Of a stretch of DNA of 64,000 bases, positions 14,565 to 22,436 are shown piece after piece (the first letter of the stretch is position 1; each line of letters begins with the position of its first letter). A program made the position numbers and the translations under genes. The DNA is from CAZOVB01 sp964583095 (GTDB lineage: Bacteria > Planctomycetota > Phycisphaerae > SM23-33). Location: assembly GCA_964583095.1 (NCBI GenBank), contig CAZOVB010000024.1:1-64000 (forward strand). Direction: 5' to 3'. A model generated the notes under the pieces. The model was given only the letters and a program-made list of their open reading frames with translations, ran no database searches and was not told where the DNA came from.

Positions 14565-14931
14565 TTTTGCGCTCATCAAAGACAATCGCATTGTCGCCGA
14601 TGATGCAGGCGGGAACAGTCACAAAGCCGGTCCTTGCCGTTACGTCGATAGGCTTGAGCCAACCCGCCTTGACCAGGGCGTTGTACAGTTCTTCGAGTTC
14701 GCTGTAATGCTTGCAGAAGAACTGATCTCGCGTCAACTCGTCGGTTTCAGGTTCGAGCCTGATCGAGATAACCGTGTCTTGTACGGGTTCGTTTGCTCCG
14801 CCGTCAACTGCTGACATCCAATTGACTTTAGCCAGGCAGGCGGTTCCGCCGTTGCGATAGTCAACGAGTTTGAGACTATCAACTTGGACGTTTTCGCCGC
14901 AGAACGTAAACTTGAGGGGTTGTTTTTCCAT
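14542..14931 (-). CDS. hypothetical protein, 129 aa
   Basis: Starts MEKQPLKFTFCGENVQVDS. The last residues (TPATIDT) lie over the next promoter. No family recognised. Confidence 0.7.
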   Translation of the reverse strand: MEKQPLKFTFCGENVQVDSLKLVDYRNGGTACLAKVNWMSAVDGGANEPVQDTVISIRLEPETDELTRDQFFCKHYSELEELYNALVKAGWLKPIDVTARTGFVTVPACIIGDNAIVFDERKTPATIDT

Positions 14932-14935
14932 GAGC

Positions 14936-14964
14936 GATATATTTATCTGCGTTTGTCGCCGGGG
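14936..14964 (-). promoter_or_regulatory. promoter, start 14931
   Basis: CCCCGG, 17 nt, TATATC, 4 nt to ATG. Confidence 0.75.
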
Positions 14965-14967
14965 GTT

Positions 14968-15429
14968 TCACTTCTTGCTTGAGACTGCCGTATCTGACTT
15001 GCGATTGAACAACTCGAAGTAATAGACTGGATAACCGTTGTCAGGGCGTAGAGTTACCGTCACTCGGAAGCCGGTGAACTTGGTTTTCATGAAGTTGTTG
15101 CGGAACGCTCCCTTGAGTCGGCAAGAGATTTGGTGTTGCAGGTATTTGATGACCTTCGTTCGGTGTGCCGACCGGATCCAATCTTCGATCCCCATCTGTT
15201 TCTGACCCAGGAAAGGGGCTTGATCCCATCGCTCGGGATCGGCTCGCCAGCAATGGTCGCTGTATTCGCCATAGTAAATATCCTCGCCGTTGACGTATTC
15301 CTCTGGGAACGCAACTTGGCGAACGAGCATTTGATTAGCGGTCGGGCTGCTTGCCCAATTTAGACGAGCAGGATTGAAGTCCATCTTGTAGGGATTGACT
15401 TTAACTATTTCTTTTGTCTCAGTATTCAT
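14968..15429 (-). CDS. hypothetical protein, 153 aa
   Basis: Starts MNTETKEIVKVNPYKMDFNP; aromatic-rich middle (YYGEYSDHCWRADPERWDQ), basic end. The promoter match is weak here; a TAAAAT close to the start may serve instead. Confidence 0.7.
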   Translation of the reverse strand: MNTETKEIVKVNPYKMDFNPARLNWASSPTANQMLVRQVAFPEEYVNGEDIYYGEYSDHCWRADPERWDQAPFLGQKQMGIEDWIRSAHRTKVIKYLQHQISCRLKGAFRNNFMKTKFTGFRVTVTLRPDNGYPVYYFELFNRKSDTAVSSKK

Positions 15430-15468
15430 GACGGTATTTTACGGTGCAAAAAACGTGGAAGCAAGAAA

Positions 15469-15498
15469 ATCCTACCAGATTGCCGTGATTACGCCGGA
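15469..15498 (-). promoter_or_regulatory. weak promoter, start 15429
   Basis: CTCCGG, 18 nt, TAGGAT; no ribosome site in the leader. Confidence 0.35.
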
Positions 15499-15821
15499 GG
15501 ATGAACCGTGGGCGTGAGGTCGGAAAATCCAGCATCTTCCAGCATCGACTTGAGCCGATCAGGCGTGAGGTTGTTGTCGCTGTGATTGCCCATCGTCTTG
15601 ATCAACTCGGGAGCGGCTGCCAGTGCCTTCCATGAGTCGCTAAAGCAACCGAGGCGAGGCGAGCCGATGCCGGTGCTGCTGAAATACTCGAAGTGGAAGT
15701 AGACAGGTTCTCCCTTAATAACGACGCCAACAGAGATCTCATCGATCAGACCGTCGCGTCGGTTGTCGAGATTGGCTTTGCCGTACCATGACTTGCTTAG
15801 ATGGATGTATCCGTTTTTCAT
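15489..15821 (-). CDS. hypothetical protein, 110 aa
   Basis: Starts MKNGYIHLSKSWYGKANLDN; beta-rich first half, helical second half (MLEDAGFSDL). Leaderless by geometry. Confidence 0.7.
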   Translation of the reverse strand: MKNGYIHLSKSWYGKANLDNRRDGLIDEISVGVVIKGEPVYFHFEYFSSTGIGSPRLGCFSDSWKALAAAPELIKTMGNHSDNNLTPDRLKSMLEDAGFSDLTPTVHPPA

Positions 15822-15825
15822 ACTC

Positions 15826-15854
15826 GATATATTTCTTCGCGTTTGTCGCCGGGG
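15826..15854 (-). promoter_or_regulatory. promoter, start 15821
   Basis: CCCCGG, 17 nt, TATATC, 4 nt to ATG. Confidence 0.75.
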
Positions 15855-16343
15855 TTAAACAGAATTAGAGCGTACCCATTCCATCGCGTCCTCGATAGCG
15901 GAATCATGTCGCTGTTCTGCGGTCGTTTCCTCGCCATCAGCGAATTCATTGCCGCCCCAGTCGTGACCTTCCAAGTGCGACAGTTTGAAACGGTGCGACG
16001 AGTTAGAAGATTTGCCTTCCTCGACCTCCTTAATACGGTCGATGTTGTGAACATGGTAATACGATACAGGCGGGGTATTTGCATCGCACTCTCGCAACTC
16101 TTCCTCGATACGTTCGATCTCTTCCTCATCATCCATCGGCAAGCCAAAAGGCTGCGATTCGATGAAATACAGTTCGTAGGAGGGAGTGATCTCCCAGCAA
16201 TGGACATGGCGATTAGCGTCGTACATATAGACGCCGAAGATACCGCCTCCGCAATCGGCGATCAGTTTCTCATCAGAGTAATAGCCAGTCTCATCGAGTT
16301 TGAGGATGCGAATGTCGGGTTTGATTTGGGTTTCAGTTTCCAT
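15855..16343 (-). CDS. hypothetical protein, 162 aa
   Basis: Starts METETQIKPDIRILKLDETG. Acidic, with DDEEEIERIEEELRECDANTP in the middle. Not recognised. Confidence 0.7.
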   Translation of the reverse strand: METETQIKPDIRILKLDETGYYSDEKLIADCGGGIFGVYMYDANRHVHCWEITPSYELYFIESQPFGLPMDDEEEIERIEEELRECDANTPPVSYYHVHNIDRIKEVEEGKSSNSSHRFKLSHLEGHDWGGNEFADGEETTAEQRHDSAIEDAMEWVRSNSV

Positions 16344-16347
16344 GCTC

Positions 16348-16376
16348 AATATATTTCTTATCTATTGTCGCCGGAG
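16348..16376 (-). promoter_or_regulatory. promoter, start 16343
   Basis: CTCCGG, 17 nt, TATATT, 4 nt to ATG. Confidence 0.75.
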
Positions 16377-16378
16377 GA

Positions 16379-16711
16379 TCACTTCTTTTTCTTGAACAAC
16401 TTAGCCATCGTTTCGTCGCGACGGAGTTGCTCTCGAACATCTTCCGCCCTCAAACCTCGGATCAACGCCGGTTCAACTTGCCAAGCGTCGCCAATGGGAA
16501 GATTGGCAACCGTCAGGGGAGAATGCTTTGTGACGACATAGTACGCATAGCCATCGGCTCGTTGCCAGCGGAGCAGGCTGCCGGTTAAATCCTTTGCATC
16601 GGGGTCTTTGTTGGTCTGGTACTTGGCGAGCAGGTTGTCAAACCACTCGCTGTACTTTGACCAATCGCCATTGAAATCTTCGACTTCGATAGGGTTTGCT
16701 TCTTTTGCCAT
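16379..16711 (-). CDS. hypothetical protein, 110 aa
   Basis: Starts MAKEANPIEVEDFNGDWSK and ends in a Lys run (MAKLFKKKK). Contains aromatic WQRADGYAYYVVTKHSPLT. Leaderless by geometry. Confidence 0.7.
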   Translation of the reverse strand: MAKEANPIEVEDFNGDWSKYSEWFDNLLAKYQTNKDPDAKDLTGSLLRWQRADGYAYYVVTKHSPLTVANLPIGDAWQVEPALIRGLRAEDVREQLRRDETMAKLFKKKK

Positions 16712-16715
16712 AGTC

Positions 16716-16744
16716 AATATATTCCTACGCGGTTGTCGCCGGGG
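16716..16744 (-). promoter_or_regulatory. promoter, start 16711
   Basis: CCCCGG, 17 nt, TATATT, 4 nt to ATG. Confidence 0.75.
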
Positions 16745-16979
16745 GATCCGGCAGGGGAGTCCAATGGGTAATGTCATCAAGCGTATAGGCATCGCGCCCG
16801 CTTTCTACCCATTGAGGTTCGTACTCGTCTTCTTCGTCTTCCCATTTGCGATAGCAAGCGACAGTCATGCGACCTCTTTTATCGATGGTCAATACAGGCT
16901 TGCTCACAATCCATGCGCCGTAGTTATCGGCAGGATCTTCGCTAAGGGGAGGAGGAGTTGTAGAGGATGTCCAATTCAT
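16725..16979 (-). CDS. hypothetical protein, 84 aa
   Basis: Thr/Pro-rich start (MNWTSSTTPPPLSEDPADNY), acidic Trp-rich middle. The last codons (PPATTA) overlap the next promoter. Confidence 0.65.
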   Translation of the reverse strand: MNWTSSTTPPPLSEDPADNYGAWIVSKPVLTIDKRGRMTVACYRKWEDEEDEYEPQWVESGRDAYTLDDITHWTPLPDPPATTA

Positions 16980-16982
16980 ACT

Positions 16983-17375
16983 CTATTTATTACTTTCGTT
17001 TTGTCGCCGGAAGTTAGCCATGTCTGTCTCGTAACGCTCAAGCAGTTGCTTCATGCCGTTGTCGAGATAAGAGGCGAGCCAGTGACGAATGAAGTTCCAC
17101 AAACGATCGCGACCTAAATCCTCGTCGCGGATGCAAAGCATAAACCATTCGGCATCATGCTCGTAGGCGTCCTTGCAGCGAGTATCGCAGTAGGCTGCAA
17201 ACTCAATCTTTTGTTCGGGAGTCATTTGCGAACGTTTGACTTCGCGAGCCTTGACGATTCGCTCGCCGAGAACGCCGGGACTGCACTCTTGACCCTCGTA
17301 AGGTTCGTCGGCAATCGTTTCAGCGATGATCCAAGGGACAAGGGCAAGGTCGTTATAGGGGGTTTTGGTTTTCAT
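16983..17375 (-). CDS. hypothetical protein, 130 aa
   Basis: Starts MKTKTPYNDLALVPWIIAE; helical, acidic, with FAAYCDTRCKDAYEHDAEW. Its stop is read in the next promoter's -10 region. Leaderless by geometry. Confidence 0.7.
   Translation of the reverse strand: MKTKTPYNDLALVPWIIAETIADEPYEGQECSPGVLGERIVKAREVKRSQMTPEQKIEFAAYCDTRCKDAYEHDAEWFMLCIRDEDLGRDRLWNFIRHWLASYLDNGMKQLLERYETDMANFRRQNESNK
16984..17012 (-). promoter_or_regulatory. promoter, start 16979
   Basis: TTCCGG, 17 nt, TAAATA, 4 nt to ATG. Confidence 0.65.
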
Positions 17376-17379
17376 AACC

Positions 17380-17408
17380 AATATATTTCTTTACTATTGT
17401 GACCGGAG
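17380..17408 (-). promoter_or_regulatory. promoter, start 17375
   Basis: CTCCGG, 17 nt, TATATT, 4 nt to ATG. Confidence 0.75.
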
Positions 17409-17410
17409 GA

Positions 17411-17782
17411 TCAGTCAGCAGATGCTTCGATCAGTTCCCATCCGGTCGGTCGGCAAATCCATGCTTCACCATGAGCGACAACAACGTCTCCGATGCTCAT
17501 GCTGGTGTGATGCAGACCGAGGCGGGCGATCAGTTCGTTGGCTTCGCCTTGAGGAGACCAGTTCTCGCCTTGCATCAGCGAGAAAACATGTTCCTTGCTA
17601 TCGGTGTTGATGCTGCCAAGTTTGACATGCGTTTTCCGAAGCTTCGAGGCATCAGGGGTTAGCGTGCGCCGATCCCAGTGATCGATATTAGGCTTGCAGT
17701 ACCAGATTTCGGTACTACCTTGAGCGTAAGCGTCATCTTCTGTGACTTCGACGGCATGATTGAGGGATGAGTATTTTTCCAT
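17411..17782 (-). CDS. hypothetical protein, 123 aa
   Basis: Starts MEKYSSLNHAVEVTEDDAY; beta-rich, ends VVVAHGEAWICRPTGWELIE. Leaderless by geometry. Confidence 0.7.
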   Translation of the reverse strand: MEKYSSLNHAVEVTEDDAYAQGSTEIWYCKPNIDHWDRRTLTPDASKLRKTHVKLGSINTDSKEHVFSLMQGENWSPQGEANELIARLGLHHTSMSIGDVVVAHGEAWICRPTGWELIEASAD

Positions 17783-17786
17783 GATT

Positions 17787-17815
17787 GATATATCGTGTTC
17801 GCTTTGTCGCCGGAA
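17787..17815 (-). promoter_or_regulatory. promoter, start 17782
   Basis: TTCCGG, 17 nt, TATATC, 4 nt to ATG. Confidence 0.7.
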
Positions 17816-17817
17816 GA

Positions 17818-18123
17818 TTAAGGCAGGTAATAGCCTTCCTTGTATCCGAGGTCTTCGCAGCCCTTTGCTGCAACAACAAACTTGTCCATGCCGAAGTCAA
17901 CGAGCATCCAAGGGGTTTTCTGCTTGGATTCAATTCCTTCGCATACCATCCTCGTGACTGCCATGTTCTTCGCAACAACATAGATCATTGAACGCAGTTT
18001 CCACTTGTCAGCAGGTAACGGCTTGTCGCCGTAGTGTTCTTCGAGATCCCCTTCGCAAATGTAGAGGGGGATGCGGAGTTCGTCGGCTTCGCCGGGATTG
18101 ATGATGATTTGTAACTTGCTCAT
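17818..18123 (-). CDS. hypothetical protein, 101 aa
   Basis: Starts MSKLQIIINPGEADELRIPLY and ends CEDLGYKEGYYLP. By composition a compact alpha/beta domain. Leaderless by geometry. Confidence 0.7.
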   Translation of the reverse strand: MSKLQIIINPGEADELRIPLYICEGDLEEHYGDKPLPADKWKLRSMIYVVAKNMAVTRMVCEGIESKQKTPWMLVDFGMDKFVVAAKGCEDLGYKEGYYLP

Positions 18124-18127
18124 GGTT

Positions 18128-18156
18128 GATTTATTTCTTCGCGATTGTAGCCGGAG
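18128..18156 (-). promoter_or_regulatory. promoter, start 18123
   Basis: CTCCGG, 17 nt, TAAATC, 4 nt to ATG. Confidence 0.7.
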
Positions 18157-18158
18157 GA

Positions 18159-18413
18159 TCAATAAAAGATCAAGCCCTTGCCCATGTCATCTTGCTTGAT
18201 GCGGCGCATATCCTCGCAGAAGTCGATGACTTCCATGCTGCCAGGCTCAAGTTCAGCAGCAGCGTTTGCAACTGCATGAACGAATGCCGCCAGGTCGTTG
18301 ACAACAACGCCATAGGTCGTTCTGCCATGCATCCCGCGTCCGCTGTATTCGGTGTTAACGTCTACGTTGGTTTCGGAGCAGCGTTCAAGGAGGTGGGCGG
18401 TGTTAGGTCTCAT
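18159..18413 (-). CDS. conserved-type hypothetical protein, 84 aa
   Basis: Contains YSGRGMHGRTTYGVVV and a C-terminal DDMGKGLIFY, matching a short hypothetical protein type I recall from phages and proteobacteria (recalled, not searched). No function known. Leaderless by geometry. Confidence 0.7.
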   Translation of the reverse strand: MRPNTAHLLERCSETNVDVNTEYSGRGMHGRTTYGVVVNDLAAFVHAVANAAAELEPGSMEVIDFCEDMRRIKQDDMGKGLIFY

Positions 18414-18417
18414 GATT

Positions 18418-18446
18418 GATATATTTCTTTACTATTGTCGCCGGAG
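18418..18446 (-). promoter_or_regulatory. promoter, start 18413
   Basis: CTCCGG, 17 nt, TATATC, 4 nt to ATG. Confidence 0.75.
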
Positions 18447-18448
18447 GG

Positions 18449-19051
18449 TTAGAGCCATTTGCCATCTTGATCGCAGCGAACGCTGGTCAGCGGGAGAATG
18501 TCAGGAGATCCGTAACCTTTAGCCCCTGCATAATCCTCGGCATCTTCTTCGGTATCAAAAGGACCGATATTGCAGTTAACGCCAACGCCTCGATCTGTAG
18601 AGTATCCGACGATAACAAACTTCTCTTCTTTGGGACCGTAGACTTCTTTCAGAGATTCCTCGTCGATCGTCTCATCATCGTTGAAGTCAGGATACCCTTC
18701 GACTTCAAACGATCCTCGATAGGACTTATCCTTGAGCAGGTCCATAAGCCATCCAAGGTCTCCGTTCTTATCCAAAGCATCGAGAACGATCAATGTAAGA
18801 GCAGACAACTTCGCGGGGATCTCGCCAGGAGATTCGAGGGCATAGGTCCCAGTCTCATGGGAAACCTCGCCAGTCTCTTCGCTGACCCAGATGTTTTCGA
18901 TCTCATGCTTCTCAGCCTTCTCCAACTCGGGGTCGATGCTGAGGATCAGATCAGTCAAGGGCTTCTCGCCGCCAATACCTAAAGGCTTGCTGATGTTCCT
19001 GATCAGTTCGATTTGCTCGTCAGTCAGTTTGTCGTAATCAAGTTTCTTCAT
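18449..19051 (-). CDS. acidic hypothetical protein, 200 aa
   Basis: Starts MKKLDYDKLTDEQIELIRN; strongly acidic overall (Asp/Glu rich), with GPFDTEEDAEDYAGAKGYG near the end. Such acidic small proteins are common among phage host-modulating proteins; that role is inference. Confidence 0.7.
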   Translation of the reverse strand: MKKLDYDKLTDEQIELIRNISKPLGIGGEKPLTDLILSIDPELEKAEKHEIENIWVSEETGEVSHETGTYALESPGEIPAKLSALTLIVLDALDKNGDLGWLMDLLKDKSYRGSFEVEGYPDFNDDETIDEESLKEVYGPKEEKFVIVGYSTDRGVGVNCNIGPFDTEEDAEDYAGAKGYGSPDILPLTSVRCDQDGKWL

Positions 19052-19055
19052 GATT

Positions 19056-19084
19056 GATATATTTCTTCGAGATTGTGACCGGAG
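19056..19084 (-). promoter_or_regulatory. promoter, start 19051
   Basis: CTCCGG, 17 nt, TATATC, 4 nt to ATG. Confidence 0.75.
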
Positions 19085-19086
19085 GA

Positions 19087-19407
19087 TCATTCGCCAAACA
19101 TGTATTCTGCATCATTGAGCAGACGAGCAAGGTCATCTACAATCTTGTTTCGGAAAGGGGCTTCGTTTCCATTGGCAGGTTTGACATGCCCCAGTTCGCT
19201 AAACGATTTCATCTTCGAGTAAGGAACGATGGAAACGGTTTTCCATTCTTCCCCATTCCATCGCAGCAGTTTCGCATACGACTGAAAGCGATACGAATCA
19301 ACCTTGATGGAGATCTTGAGGCGATGTTCGCCAAACGTAAAGACTCGGGTGTAGTGAGCGGATTGACGGGTCCAATAAACTTCGGATTGATGGATTTTGG
19401 TTTTCAT
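19087..19407 (-). CDS. hypothetical protein, 106 aa
   Basis: Starts MKTKIHQSEVYWTRQSAHY; beta-rich (RLKISIKVDSYRFQSYAKLL), acidic helix at the end. Leaderless by geometry. Confidence 0.7.
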   Translation of the reverse strand: MKTKIHQSEVYWTRQSAHYTRVFTFGEHRLKISIKVDSYRFQSYAKLLRWNGEEWKTVSIVPYSKMKSFSELGHVKPANGNEAPFRNKIVDDLARLLNDAEYMFGE

Positions 19408-19411
19408 AGAC

Positions 19412-19440
19412 AATATATTTCTTGTCTTTTGTCGCCGGAG
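19412..19440 (-). promoter_or_regulatory. promoter, start 19407
   Basis: CTCCGG, 17 nt, TATATT, 4 nt to ATG. Confidence 0.75.
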
Positions 19441-19441
19441 G

Positions 19442-19672
19442 TCAGAGCGTCCACCAACCTCGCCATTGGATGCGGATCGGGAAACGCAGACGCCACCAAC
19501 CAACCTTACCGTTGGTCCCGACATCTTCGCCAGAAGCTCGGTAGAAACCGCCGAGGGTCAGACACTTCTCGCTGCCGCAGAGACGATCATTGCCGTTATA
19601 GCGGGGAGGATCGATCTTACCGCAGGCATCGCAGCGTCTGAACGTAATCAGGTTTTTGATGAACTTTCTCAT
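19442..19672 (-). CDS. hypothetical protein, 76 aa
   Basis: Contains RRCDACGKIDPPRYNGNDRLCG, a plausible zinc finger, and a Trp/Arg-rich end. The start overlaps the stop of a 7-codon upstream ORF by ATGA; see the duplication at 19664-19703. Confidence 0.65.
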   Translation of the reverse strand: MRKFIKNLITFRRCDACGKIDPPRYNGNDRLCGSEKCLTLGGFYRASGEDVGTNGKVGWWRLRFPIRIQWRGWWTL

Positions 19673-19703
19673 GATTGATATATCTTTCTCATGATTGATA
19701 TAT
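19664..19703. repeat. 20-bp tandem duplication over a start site
   Basis: The two copies span 19664-19683 and 19684-19703; each holds a start codon and a -10-like TATATC. The second copy, together with its upstream -35, forms the promoter. Confidence 0.85.
19669..19692 (-). CDS. heptapeptide upstream ORF, MRKIYQS
   Basis: It arises from the 20-bp duplication. Its ATG has the standard 4-nt spacing to the -10 box, and its stop overlaps the start of 19442-19672, so the main gene would be translated by coupling. Confidence 0.5.
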   Translation of the reverse strand: MRKIYQS

Positions 19704-19725
19704 CTTTCCGCGATTGTGACCGGGG
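19697..19725 (-). promoter_or_regulatory. promoter, start 19692
   Basis: CCCCGG, 17 nt, TATATC, 4 nt to ATG of the upstream ORF. Confidence 0.7.
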
Positions 19726-19726
19726 T

Positions 19727-20146
19727 TTATCGCTCGCTGGGTAGATAGACAGTCCATCCGCATTGCTTTTGATCTTGACCGTAGCGAGGACCGACCCAAA
19801 CATCGATCTTGTCAAGCGGGAAGTCCGTATACGGAATGTCTTGCGATGCCAGTTCTCCGCCATTGCCATCTTCGCAGACGAGGCGAGCGCCGTCGTCATC
19901 TTCGTTGAGAGTCAGTTTCCAGAAGTATTCCTCATGCTTAGCCTGGAGAGCCTTGTTGGTCTTGTGATGGCTCAGGATGGCATCGATGAGCCAGAACGCC
20001 GAAGCCTTTTCAGCGATGTACTTCATGCCTTCGGTAAAGCATGAGCCGCGGAACAGGGGACCAGCAGCATAGAAGTTCTCGCTGCCGTAGAAGTTCGAGA
20101 GGTTATTGCGGATCTCTTGGGCGAGAGGGGTGAGTTTGGCGGGCAT
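19727..20146 (-). CDS. DUF6876-like protein, 139 aa
   Basis: The pattern FYGSENFY..GPLFRGSCFTEGMKYIAEKASAFWLIDAILSHH matches what I recall of DUF6876, a small family of unknown role in mobile elements; recalled, not searched. The leader carries ACGGAGACAAACC. Confidence 0.6.
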   Translation of the reverse strand: MPAKLTPLAQEIRNNLSNFYGSENFYAAGPLFRGSCFTEGMKYIAEKASAFWLIDAILSHHKTNKALQAKHEEYFWKLTLNEDDDGARLVCEDGNGGELASQDIPYTDFPLDKIDVWVGPRYGQDQKQCGWTVYLPSER

Positions 20147-20180
20147 GGTTTGTCTCCGTTAGAGGTTAATTGCTATGCTC

Positions 20181-20209
20181 AATATATTTCTTTGGTTTTG
20201 TCGCCGGGG
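20181..20209 (-). promoter_or_regulatory. promoter, start 20146 (leadered)
   Basis: CCCCGG, 17 nt, TATATT. Confidence 0.7.
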
Positions 20210-20545
20210 TTAGGCGATGTTGGTACTGCCGCCAGCAATTAAGGCATTGACAAGATCTCCAGCAGACATGCCGCTTTCTTTCTTGCTTGCCAACTTTTCA
20301 ACAGCGGCGTAATCCTTCGAGAAGTCAGATGCAGTATGGAATCTCATACCAGAAAGGCTGACAACCTTGTCGGCGTACAGGCGGCTGATCGGATGCTGAT
20401 TGATCCAATCTGTACCTTCGCCTTGCTTCTTCGCCTCTTCTCGAACGATCTTCATGGCGGCAGAGTAGGAGTGCAAGACGCCGGTAAGGTTACAGGCGTT
20501 TTGGACATCGAGGGCGGATTGAGCGGCATCTTGGATAGTTTTCAT
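20210..20545 (-). CDS. hypothetical protein, 111 aa
   Basis: Starts MKTIQDAAQSALDVQNACNL; helical, ends DLVNALIAGGSTNIA. Leaderless by geometry. Confidence 0.7.
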   Translation of the reverse strand: MKTIQDAAQSALDVQNACNLTGVLHSYSAAMKIVREEAKKQGEGTDWINQHPISRLYADKVVSLSGMRFHTASDFSKDYAAVEKLASKKESGMSAGDLVNALIAGGSTNIA

Positions 20546-20549
20546 GATC

Positions 20550-20578
20550 GATATATTACTCGCTGTTTGTGGCCGGGT
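20550..20578 (-). promoter_or_regulatory. promoter, start 20545
   Basis: ACCCGG, 17 nt, TATATC, 4 nt to ATG. Confidence 0.7.
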
Positions 20579-20579
20579 A

Positions 20580-20864
20580 TCAGCCAGCGTAGATGACAGC
20601 GATACAGCCCGCGCCGATCTCATAGCGTCCGTCCATCCACGCCTGATCGAGGACTGCATCTTCAAGATCGCAGCCAGCGGCGTCTTTGCACCATCCCTTG
20701 AACGTGTCCATTGCTTTCTGTTCGCCGAGTTTCGTCGTGAGGAACGTGCGAACATCCGTGACGTTCATTTCAGACGATTCTCGCATATCGATGACAGTGA
20801 CGGCTTGAATCGGTTCGCCATCTTGGACAGGGATCGTAAACGGTTTTTCTTGAGTTTCGCTCAT
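20580..20864 (-). CDS. hypothetical protein, 94 aa
   Basis: Starts MSETQEKPFTIPVQDGEP; acidic, with CKDAAGCDLEDAVLDQAWMD. The leader of about 45 nt has no strong ribosome site. Confidence 0.65.
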   Translation of the reverse strand: MSETQEKPFTIPVQDGEPIQAVTVIDMRESSEMNVTDVRTFLTTKLGEQKAMDTFKGWCKDAAGCDLEDAVLDQAWMDGRYEIGAGCIAVIYAG

Positions 20865-20909
20865 GATTAAATCTTTCCTGCGCATTCGGGTCCAAAGCCC
20901 GTATCGATC

Positions 20910-20938
20910 ACTATATCAAACACAAACCGTGGCCGGAG
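20910..20938 (-). promoter_or_regulatory. promoter, start 20864 (leadered)
   Basis: CTCCGG, 17 nt, TATAGT. Confidence 0.65.
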
Positions 20939-21024
20939 TATTAGACCTATAACAACATGCTGAAAAATTAACATTATGGACCTATGCCTAAAGGCTTTCT
21001 CAATTATAATACGAATATGTCTTT

Positions 21025-21819
21025 ATGAATACAAAATACTGTAACGGATGTAAAAAAGAATTGTCTATTGATTGCTTTTCACTGAGGAAAAAACGAGACC
21101 AAATCGTTGCCAGGTCTCGATGTAAACAATGCGTAAAATCTTACGCCAAGTCCTACAATAAGAATCTAAAAGAATCTGGAGAAAAATCAAAAAGACGCAA
21201 GAAATATAATGAAAACAATCCAAAGTATCAAAGAAGATCGTCGATTAGGACTTTTGCAAGAAAACTATGGATTGAACCAGACAGTCTGTTGGAATATGTT
21301 GAATCTCATAATGGCAAATGCGACATATGCGATCGTTCTGAATCAGAGGTGGGTACATTACATATTGACCATTGTCACAATAGCGGGCACGTTCGGGGCC
21401 TGCTATGCAGCGCTTGCAATTTGAGCTTAGGCAAGTTTGAAGATGATATTGATCGTTTACAACAAGCAATTAAATACTTAAAACAAGATCCTGTTGTCAA
21501 AAAGCAAGATAAGCCAATTGCTTATGATCCGTCTTGGAATTCTAAACAATCGGAATTGCAAGAAATGATTAATCTGGGAGAAGCGAAAGTCCCTAAGCAA
21601 GGTGATTATGGATTTGATTCAAGGGCTATAGTAGCCGTTATCGGAGGACCGGGAGTGTCTAAAGATTCATTAACCAAAAAGACTTGCACAAAATGCGATA
21701 TAGAAAAAGACATAACTTATTTTGTTAAACGGCCAAGACGGAAATCAGGCAGAGATTCTATATGTAAAGAGTGTCACAATGCTAGGGTTAAAAAATCAAA
21801 AAGAAAGAAGAGGCAATAG
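21025..21819 (+). CDS. endonuclease VII-like protein
   Basis: The 264-residue protein contains the zinc/catalytic core of phage recombination endonuclease VII: CDICDRSESE, LHIDHCHNSGHVRGLLC, CNLSLGKFEDD (about residues 97-140). A second Cys-rich motif lies at the N terminus (YCNGCKKELS) and a CTKCD...CKECHN pair at the C terminus. The T4 enzyme resolves branched DNA. TATAAT occurs 15 nt upstream of the start. It lies on the opposite strand from its neighbours, so it may be an acquired module. Confidence 0.8.
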   Translation: MNTKYCNGCKKELSIDCFSLRKKRDQIVARSRCKQCVKSYAKSYNKNLKESGEKSKRRKKYNENNPKYQRRSSIRTFARKLWIEPDSLLEYVESHNGKCDICDRSESEVGTLHIDHCHNSGHVRGLLCSACNLSLGKFEDDIDRLQQAIKYLKQDPVVKKQDKPIAYDPSWNSKQSELQEMINLGEAKVPKQGDYGFDSRAIVAVIGGPGVSKDSLTKKTCTKCDIEKDITYFVKRPRRKSGRDSICKECHNARVKKSKRKKRQ

Positions 21820-22436
21820 TGCTTTTAATAGGACAACCGAAATCTGCAAGCACAAGCCTTGTCTACACATTGGCTCATTACACTCAGTGCGAAGCCAAAA
21901 CGGTATTAGAGAAGAAACATAAAAAGTACCGTATGGACAACAACCACTTAACGCGTGCAGAGATGTTGGCTAAAAAAAGAGTTTGCGTGCCAGCAAAAGA
22001 AGAATTCGATTTACCCGGACCTGATTACAGAACCTATCCAAAACAACTTTTGGAAGAATTAGTCAATAGCAAATCAGAAATATGGAGACTGCATATACCT
22101 CCAACTGTAAATAACATCGCCAATATAAAAGGACTTCCTTTCATTCTTTTAACAAGAAGCCCGTTAGACTCAACAGATGCTTTTGAAAGACACATGCCTG
22201 AACACTTTGATAAGGATGTGCGTCAAAACCTTATTGCAAAAAAGAATAGGCACAAAGTTGTCGATGCATTAAAACGTTGGAAAGAGGGTTGGGTTAAAAG
22301 CAACACTAATCATATTCATATACATTTTCACAACTTGGTTTCTCAGCCTGAGAGAGAACTGGAAAGAGCGCTTGATTTTTTAGGTTATCCTAATACACAG
22401 AACATTGAACTACAAAAACGCAGATATACGAGGTAA
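21819..22436 (+). CDS. sulfotransferase-family protein
   Basis: The start is GTG, overlapping the upstream stop (TAGTG). The N terminus has the 5'-phosphosulfate-binding-loop type (LLIGQPKSASTSLVYTLAH), and later SPLDSTDAFERHMP fits the 3'-phosphate-binding region (RSP.D...). 205 residues is at the short end for the family. It probably transfers sulfate from PAPS to a sugar or protein; substrate unknown. It may modify surface glycans of virion or host. Confidence 0.7.
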   Translation: MLLIGQPKSASTSLVYTLAHYTQCEAKTVLEKKHKKYRMDNNHLTRAEMLAKKRVCVPAKEEFDLPGPDYRTYPKQLLEELVNSKSEIWRLHIPPTVNNIANIKGLPFILLTRSPLDSTDAFERHMPEHFDKDVRQNLIAKKNRHKVVDALKRWKEGWVKSNTNHIHIHFHNLVSQPERELERALDFLGYPNTQNIELQKRRYTR

